26,220 nucleotides of DNA, taken from assembly GCA_023229795.1 (NCBI GenBank), contig JALNYP010000058.1:1-26220 (forward strand). The letters run 5' to 3'. The notes under the pieces were generated by a model. The model worked only from the letters and a program-made list of their open reading frames with translations. It ran no database searches and was not told where the DNA came from. This document shows, one piece after another, positions 22,314 to 26,220 of the stretch. The stretch's first letter is position 1. Every line of letters starts with the position of its first letter. Position numbers and translations under genes: made by a program. The stretch comes from Syntrophobacterales bacterium (GTDB lineage Bacteria; Desulfobacterota; Desulfobaccia; Desulfobaccales; 0-14-0-80-60-11).

Positions 22314-22342
22314 TTGTCAATCCTCGCGGGTTTTGTTATAAA
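22314..22342 (+). promoter_or_regulatory. Promoter of the rpsB operon
   Basis: TTGTCA (22314-22319) and TATAAA (22337-22342) are 17 bases apart, each one base off consensus, about 110 bases before the rpsB ATG. This is a strong vegetative promoter, as expected for a ribosomal protein operon. Confidence 0.7.
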
Positions 22343-22385
22343 AATATGATTTGAAAAAACTACTCACGCGCCGTTAGGGCGGGCT

Positions 22386-22422
22386 GGTGCCGATCACCGG
22401 GATCGGTGGCCCCGCCGGCACC
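22386..22422 (+). promoter_or_regulatory. Leader hairpin of rpsB, possible S2 autoregulatory site
   Basis: GGTGCCG (22386-22392) pairs with CGGCACC (22416-22422). Inside, CACCG (22395-22399) pairs with CGGTG (22404-22408) over a GGAT loop. The structure lies between promoter and ribosome binding site. rpsB leaders of several bacteria bind S2 to repress the operon; that this hairpin does so is inferred from position. Confidence 0.45.
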
Positions 22423-22452
22423 GGCGCGGCGGACCAACCAGGAGGAAGTTGT

Positions 22453-23253
22453 ATGTCGTACGTCACCATGAAGGAACTGCTGGAGGCCGGGGTGCACTTC
22501 GGCCACCAGACCCGCCGCTGGAATCCCAAGATGGGACCTTACATCTTCGGGGCCAGAAACGGCATCCATATCATCGACCTGCAAAAGACGGTGCAGTTTT
22601 TCAAGGTCGCCTATAACTACGTCATCGACACCGTGGCCAACGGCGGCATTGTCATGTTCGTGGGTACCAAGAAGCAGGCCCAGGATTCCATCCGCGAAGA
22701 GGCCCAGCGTTGCGGCATGTTCTATGTCAATCACCGCTGGCTGGGGGGCATGCTGACCAACTACCAGACCATCAGCCGTTCCATTGCCCGCCTCAAAGAG
22801 TTTGAGGCCATGAAGGAAGACGGCACCCTCAAGCGCTTCCCCAAGAAAGAAATCCTGATGATGGAAAAGAAGGCCGCCAAACTGGAGCGCTCCCTGGGCG
22901 GCATCAAGAATATGGGGCGGCTGCCCGACATCGTTTACGTGGTGGACCCCCGGAAGGAAGACATCGCGGTGGCGGAAGGCCGCAAGATGCAGATCCCGCT
23001 CTTAGCCATCGTGGACAGTAACTGCGATCCCACCGAAATCGATTATCCCATTCCGGGCAATGACGACGCGATCCGCGCCATTCGCCTCCTCACCTCCCGG
23101 GTGGCCGATGCGGTGCTGGAAGGCAAAAAGCTGGCCGAAGAACGGCTTCAGGCCATAACCGACAAGGAGATGGCCGCGGCGGAAGCCGAGATGGCCCCGG
23201 CGGCGGAAGCCCCCGCGCCCGCAGTCGAAGCCGCGCCGGAAGTCGAAGGCTAA
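22453..23253 (+). CDS. rpsB: 30S ribosomal protein S2
   Basis: S2 is a late-assembling small-subunit protein needed for S1 binding. The 266-residue product has the family's opening VTMKELLEAGVHFGHQTRRWNPKM, the HRWLGGMLTN block, IKNMGRLPDIVYVVDPRKE and SNCDPTEIDYPIPGNDDAIR. The C-terminus carries an added Ala/Glu/Pro-rich acidic tail of about 30 residues, common in this clade's S2 proteins. The open frame begins at 22387, but AGGAGG seven bases before ATG 22453, together with the conserved N-terminus, fixes the start. It heads the operon with tsf, pyrH, frr and uppS. Confidence 0.98.
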   Translation: MSYVTMKELLEAGVHFGHQTRRWNPKMGPYIFGARNGIHIIDLQKTVQFFKVAYNYVIDTVANGGIVMFVGTKKQAQDSIREEAQRCGMFYVNHRWLGGMLTNYQTISRSIARLKEFEAMKEDGTLKRFPKKEILMMEKKAAKLERSLGGIKNMGRLPDIVYVVDPRKEDIAVAEGRKMQIPLLAIVDSNCDPTEIDYPIPGNDDAIRAIRLLTSRVADAVLEGKKLAEERLQAITDKEMAAAEAEMAPAAEAPAPAVEAAPEVEG

Positions 23254-23315
23254 GCGGCATTCCCATCAGGAAATAAGATTTAAGGGTTCCGTGGTTGGCT
23301 GAAGACGAAGATTGT

Positions 23316-23341
23316 CGTAGGGGCGGTTCCCAACCGCCCCT
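23316..23341. repeat. REP-like palindrome in the rpsB-tsf gap
   Basis: CGTAG followed by GGGGCGGTT-CCC-AACCGCCCC (arms 23320-23328 and 23332-23340) forms a perfect 9-bp stem. It has the same CGTAG-plus-hairpin plan as the pair at 3791-3846. Its presence inside the ribosomal operon widens the rpsB-tsf gap to 192 bp. Confidence 0.55.
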
Positions 23342-23343
23342 GC

Positions 23344-23405
23344 CTTGCCTCTAGAAAGGCAAGCGCATCAATCCTGACGCGATTTCGCCTGGGAATTTTT
23401 TTGTC
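23344..23405 (+). terminator. Possible attenuator between rpsB and tsf
   Basis: CTTGCCT and AGGCAAG (about 23345-23364) form a 7-bp hairpin, and GCGA-TT-TCGC lies about 10 bases before a run of seven T at 23396-23402. The T run after hairpins suggests partial termination that would lower tsf expression relative to rpsB. The stem next to the T run is short. Confidence 0.3.
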
Positions 23406-23432
23406 GTCTGAGGCCGGCGGAACACATTTCAT

Positions 23433-23439
23433 AAGGAGG
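23433..23439 (+). promoter_or_regulatory. Ribosome binding site fixing the tsf TTG start
   Basis: AAGGAGG stands six bases before TTG 23446. This decides the start against the longer frame opening at 23401, because the protein after TTG 23446 matches the conserved EF-Ts N-terminus. Confidence 0.8.
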
Positions 23440-23445
23440 CAGACG

Positions 23446-24288
23446 TTGGAAATTACGGCGGAACTGGTAAAAACCCTGCGCAACAAGACCAACGCGGGGA
23501 TGATGGATTGCAAGAAAGCTTTGAAGGAAACCGGCGGTGACCTCGAGGCCGCGGTGGCCTACCTGCGCCAGAAGGGCCTGGCGGTGGCTGCCAAACGGGC
23601 CGACCGGGAGACCGCGGAAGGCGCCATCTGGGCCTACATCGCCCCGGACCACAAATCCGGTCTGCTGCTGGAAGTCAACTGCGAGACGGATTTTGTGGCC
23701 AAGACCCCGGCTTTCCTCGACCTGGGCACAAAGATAACCGAGCATCTGGCCGCGGTGGCCCTGGAGACCGTAGAAGACTTGCTGGGCCAACCCTGCCCCC
23801 ACGCCCCCCATATCACCGTCACCGATTATCTCAATGAAGTGATCGCCAAGACCGGGGAGTCCATCCGTATCCGGCACTTCACCCGGTACCAGGGCGATCT
23901 GGTGGCGGCCTACATTCACCACGGCGGCAAGATCGGGGTGATGATCGAGCTGAGCGGCGGCGCCTCACCGGAGGCCCAGGCCGCGGCCAAGGACCTGGCC
24001 ATGCAGGTGGCTGCCACCTCGCCTTTGGCCGTAGGCCGGGAAGAGATTGCCCCCGACCTCGTCGCCAAAGAAAAGGCCATTTATGAGGCTCAGGCCAAAG
24101 AGAGCGGCAAGCCCGAGAAGATCATCGAGAAGATGGTGGTGGGCCGCCTGGAGAAATTCTATAAGGAAGTCTGCCTGGTGGAGCAGCCCTTCGTGAAAAA
24201 CCAGGACCTCACCGCGGCCCAATTCCTCAAGGAAGTTGGCAAAGACCTCAAGGTGAAGCGCTTCACCCGCTACCAGGTGGGAGCTTAA
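23446..24288 (+). CDS. tsf: Elongation factor Ts
   Basis: EF-Ts recycles EF-Tu by releasing GDP during translation. The 280-residue product starts (from TTG) with EITAELVKTLRNKTNAGMMDCKKAL, the UBA-like N-terminal domain. It contains the nucleotide-exchange signature CETDFVAKTPAF (about 82-93) and ends in the core domain RFTRYQVGA. Its length is normal for bacterial EF-Ts. The start codon is TTG, supported by AAGGAGG six bases upstream; no ATG fits. It lies 192 bp after rpsB, an unusually wide gap with a REP-like palindrome and a T-run hairpin, and 12 bp before pyrH. Confidence 0.98.
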   Translation: MEITAELVKTLRNKTNAGMMDCKKALKETGGDLEAAVAYLRQKGLAVAAKRADRETAEGAIWAYIAPDHKSGLLLEVNCETDFVAKTPAFLDLGTKITEHLAAVALETVEDLLGQPCPHAPHITVTDYLNEVIAKTGESIRIRHFTRYQGDLVAAYIHHGGKIGVMIELSGGASPEAQAAAKDLAMQVAATSPLAVGREEIAPDLVAKEKAIYEAQAKESGKPEKIIEKMVVGRLEKFYKEVCLVEQPFVKNQDLTAAQFLKEVGKDLKVKRFTRYQVGA

Positions 24289-24300
24289 AGCGAGGGCCTC

Positions 24301-25038
24301 ATGGCGCCGGAAACTGCTAAGTACCGCCGGATTCTCCTCAAGGTGAGCGGCGAGACTCTGGCCGGAGCGAAGAAATTCGGCCTGGACCCTGCCACCTTGA
24401 GAGCCATCGCCCTCGAGATCAAGGGCGTGGTGGACCTGCACGTGGAAGTGGGCATCGTGGTGGGCGGCGGTAACATCTTCCGGGGCCTGGAGGCCAGCGC
24501 CCAGGGGATCGACCGGGCCGTGGCTGACAACATGGGGATGCTGGCCACGGTCATCAACGCCCTGGCCCTTCAGGACGCCATGGAAAAAGTCGGGGTGCCC
24601 ACCCGGGTCATGAGCGCCATCACCATGAACGAGGTGGCGGAACCCTATATCCGCCGCCGGGCTATGCGCCATCTGGAAAAAGGCCGGGTGGTGGTGTTCG
24701 GCGCCGGCACCGGCAGCCCGTATTTCACCACGGACACCGCCGCGGCCTTGCGGGCCACCGAGATCGGCTCCCAGGCCATCCTCAAGGGCACCAAAGTGGC
24801 GGGCATCTATGACCGGGACCCGGAAAAAGACGACCGGGCCCAGATGATCCCGCGGCTTACCTATTTCGACGTCCTGGAAAAATCCTTGCGGGTCATGGAC
24901 AGCACCGCCATCACCATGGCCATGGAACAACAGATTCCGATCATCGTCTTCAAGTTGCTGGAGCAGGGAAATATGAAAAAAGTGGTGTTGGGAGAGACCA
25001 TCGGCACCATCGTGGAGAAGCGCGGCAATGAAAGATGA
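24301..25038 (+). CDS. pyrH: UMP kinase
   Basis: PyrH phosphorylates UMP to UDP with ATP in pyrimidine nucleotide synthesis, acting as a hexamer in bacteria. The 245-residue product belongs to the amino-acid-kinase fold: RRILLKVSGE (phosphate loop lysine), GIVVGGGNIFRG, ADNMGMLATVINALALQDA, FGAGTGSPYFTTDTAAALRA and KVAGIYDRDP. All are standard bacterial PyrH signatures. Length is normal. GAGGG lies a few bases before the ATG, 12 bp after tsf. Its last 11 bases overlap frr, so the two are translationally coupled. Confidence 0.98.
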   Translation: MAPETAKYRRILLKVSGETLAGAKKFGLDPATLRAIALEIKGVVDLHVEVGIVVGGGNIFRGLEASAQGIDRAVADNMGMLATVINALALQDAMEKVGVPTRVMSAITMNEVAEPYIRRRAMRHLEKGRVVVFGAGTGSPYFTTDTAAALRATEIGSQAILKGTKVAGIYDRDPEKDDRAQMIPRLTYFDVLEKSLRVMDSTAITMAMEQQIPIIVFKLLEQGNMKKVVLGETIGTIVEKRGNER

Positions 25039-25585
25039 GGTCCTCAAAGAAACCAAGCGCAAAATGGATAAGGTCCTGGAGGCCATGTCCCGGGACCTCT
25101 CCCGGGTCCGCACCGGCCGGGCTTCCGTAGCCCTGCTGGAAGGCATCAAGGTGGATTGTTACGGCACCAGCATGCCTCTGTCCCAGGTGGCTTCACTGGC
25201 GGCTCCTGAGAGCCGCCTGCTCACCATCCAACCCTGGGATACGTCCGTGATGGCGGATATCGAGAAGGCCATCCTTAAATCCGATCTGGGGCTGAATCCC
25301 GCCAACGACGGCAAGATCATCCGCCTGCCCATCCCGGCCCTCACCACCGAACGCCGCAAGGACCTGGTGAAGATGGTGAAAAAGATGGAGGAAGAGGCCA
25401 AGGTGGCCCTGCGCAACGTCCGGCGGGAGGCCAACGAGGATTTCAAGGAGATGAAGAAAGAAAAGCTCCTCGCCGAAGATGACGCCCACCGGGGCCAGGA
25501 AGAGGTCCAGAAGATCACGGATGACTATATTAGAAAAGCGGAAAGTCAAGGAGCCGAAAAAGAAAAGGAGATCATGTCCTTTTAA
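25028..25585 (+). CDS. frr: Ribosome recycling factor
   Basis: RRF with EF-G splits the ribosome after termination. The 185-residue product is full length, with LSRVRTGRASVALLEGIKVDCYG near the N-terminus. It has the conserved IQPWD block, GLNPANDGKIIRLPIPALTTERRKDLVK, and a C-terminal helix RNVRREANEDFKEMKK of the three-helix bundle. The ATG overlaps the pyrH 3' end by 11 bases, with GGAG ten bases upstream inside pyrH. uppS follows after 17 bp. Confidence 0.98.
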   Translation: MKDEVLKETKRKMDKVLEAMSRDLSRVRTGRASVALLEGIKVDCYGTSMPLSQVASLAAPESRLLTIQPWDTSVMADIEKAILKSDLGLNPANDGKIIRLPIPALTTERRKDLVKMVKKMEEEAKVALRNVRREANEDFKEMKKEKLLAEDDAHRGQEEVQKITDDYIRKAESQGAEKEKEIMSF

Positions 25586-25602
25586 AGGGCCGGAGGCGAG
25601 CA

Positions 25603-26220
25603 TTGACTGAACCTTTTCTGCCTCTGGATCCCGGGAAACTGCCCCGGCACGTCGCCATCATCATGGACGGCAACGGCCGTTGGGCCCAGCGCCGCGGCTT
25701 GATGCGGGTGCGGGGCCACGTGGCCGGCGTGGAGTCGGTCCGGGCCGTGACCCGCCTGGCCCGCCGGCTGGGTATTTCTTATCTCACCCTGTTTGCCTTT
25801 TCCGAAGAAAACTGGCAACGCCCCGGGCTGGAGATTCGGGTGCTCATGGCCCTGCTGCGGCGTTACCTGCACCGGGAACTCCCGGAGATGCAGGAAAACC
25901 AGATCGCGTTGCGGGCCATTGGCGCGCTGTCGCAGCTCCCCGAAGGGGTGCAGCGGGACTTGGAGGCCACCATCGCGGCCACCGCCGCCGACCACCGCAT
26001 GGTCCTGACCCTGGCCTTGAGCTACGGCGGGCGCAGCGAAATCATCCAGGCGGTTAAAACCCTGGCCAAAGATATCGCCGCGGGACGCCTCAAACCCGAA
26101 GACATCGACGCCGCCCTGTTCACCCGCTACCTCTATACCGCAGATATGCCCGACCCGGACCTCGTCATCCGCACCAGCGGCGAATACCGCCTGAGCAATT
26201 TCCTCCTGTGGCAGTCGGCC
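25603..26220 (+). CDS. uppS: Isoprenyl transferase (undecaprenyl diphosphate synthase), partial
   Basis: UppS adds isoprene units in cis to make the C55 lipid carrier for peptidoglycan and other glycans. The 206 codons present show HVAIIMDGNGRWAQRRG (active-site Asp in MDGNG), RGHVAGVESVRAVTR, LFAFSEENWQRP and the late motif LVIRTSGEYRLSNFLLWQ. The usual RTGGE reads RTSGE here. The start is TTG 25603 with GGAGG six bases upstream; no ATG stands before the conserved region. The gene runs off the window, with perhaps 40-50 C-terminal residues missing. It is the last visible member of the rpsB operon; cdsA and dxr commonly follow in other genomes. Confidence 0.96.
   Translation, partial: MTEPFLPLDPGKLPRHVAIIMDGNGRWAQRRGLMRVRGHVAGVESVRAVTRLARRLGISYLTLFAFSEENWQRPGLEIRVLMALLRRYLHRELPEMQENQIALRAIGALSQLPEGVQRDLEATIAATAADHRMVLTLALSYGGRSEIIQAVKTLAKDIAAGRLKPEDIDAALFTRYLYTADMPDPDLVIRTSGEYRLSNFLLWQSA

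Overview
The window is 26.2 kb of GC-rich bacterial chromosome carrying mostly housekeeping genes. No phage, transposase, CRISPR array or tRNA gene is visible. An AhbC-type radical SAM enzyme (siroheme-dependent heme route), an rpsB-tsf-pyrH-frr-uppS operon, a soluble hybrid kinase next to a GGDEF regulator, and a FecR-domain exported protein together suggest an anaerobic Desulfobacterota-like organism, perhaps a Desulfobacca relative. That placement is inference from gene content, not from a marker phylogeny.

Layout. Positions 1-347 hold only hairpins and a doubtful 40-codon ORF. A small minus-strand hypothetical gene (348-635) diverges from a two-gene unit: a ClpX-like AAA+ ATPase without the zinc domain, then ahbC (816-3764). 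After a paired palindromic repeat come minus-strand genes for a cold-shock protein, a histone-deacetylase-family amidohydrolase and an iron/manganese-type superoxide dismutase (3939-6117). Diverging from them are a hybrid histidine kinase and a REC-GGDEF diguanylate cyclase (6260-8848). A PC4-like ssDNA-binding protein (minus) diverges from cysS, which overlaps a polytopic membrane protein gene by four bases; uvrB follows.

From 14.4 to 17.8 kb the minus strand carries a B12-binding radical SAM protein, a DnaJ, a DUF167 protein and a YggT protein. The uvrB/radical SAM convergence point is a dense G/C-run element with quadruplex potential. An MFS exporter (plus) and a large FecR-domain secreted protein (minus) converge on about 670 bp of noncoding DNA rich in small palindromes. 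The right end is the translation/cell-wall operon rpsB-tsf-pyrH-frr-uppS, with a good promoter and leader hairpin before rpsB, TTG starts for tsf and uppS, and uppS cut by the window edge.

I did not find a clearly new multi-gene system. The best leads are the ClpX variant (no zinc domain, altered RKH loop, apparently duplicated small domain, retained IGF loop) joined to ahbC; the superoxide dismutase with altered second-shell residues; the FecR/YfaP-like/Ala-Thr-Pro exported protein; and the noncoding palindrome families, including one inside the rpsB-tsf gap.
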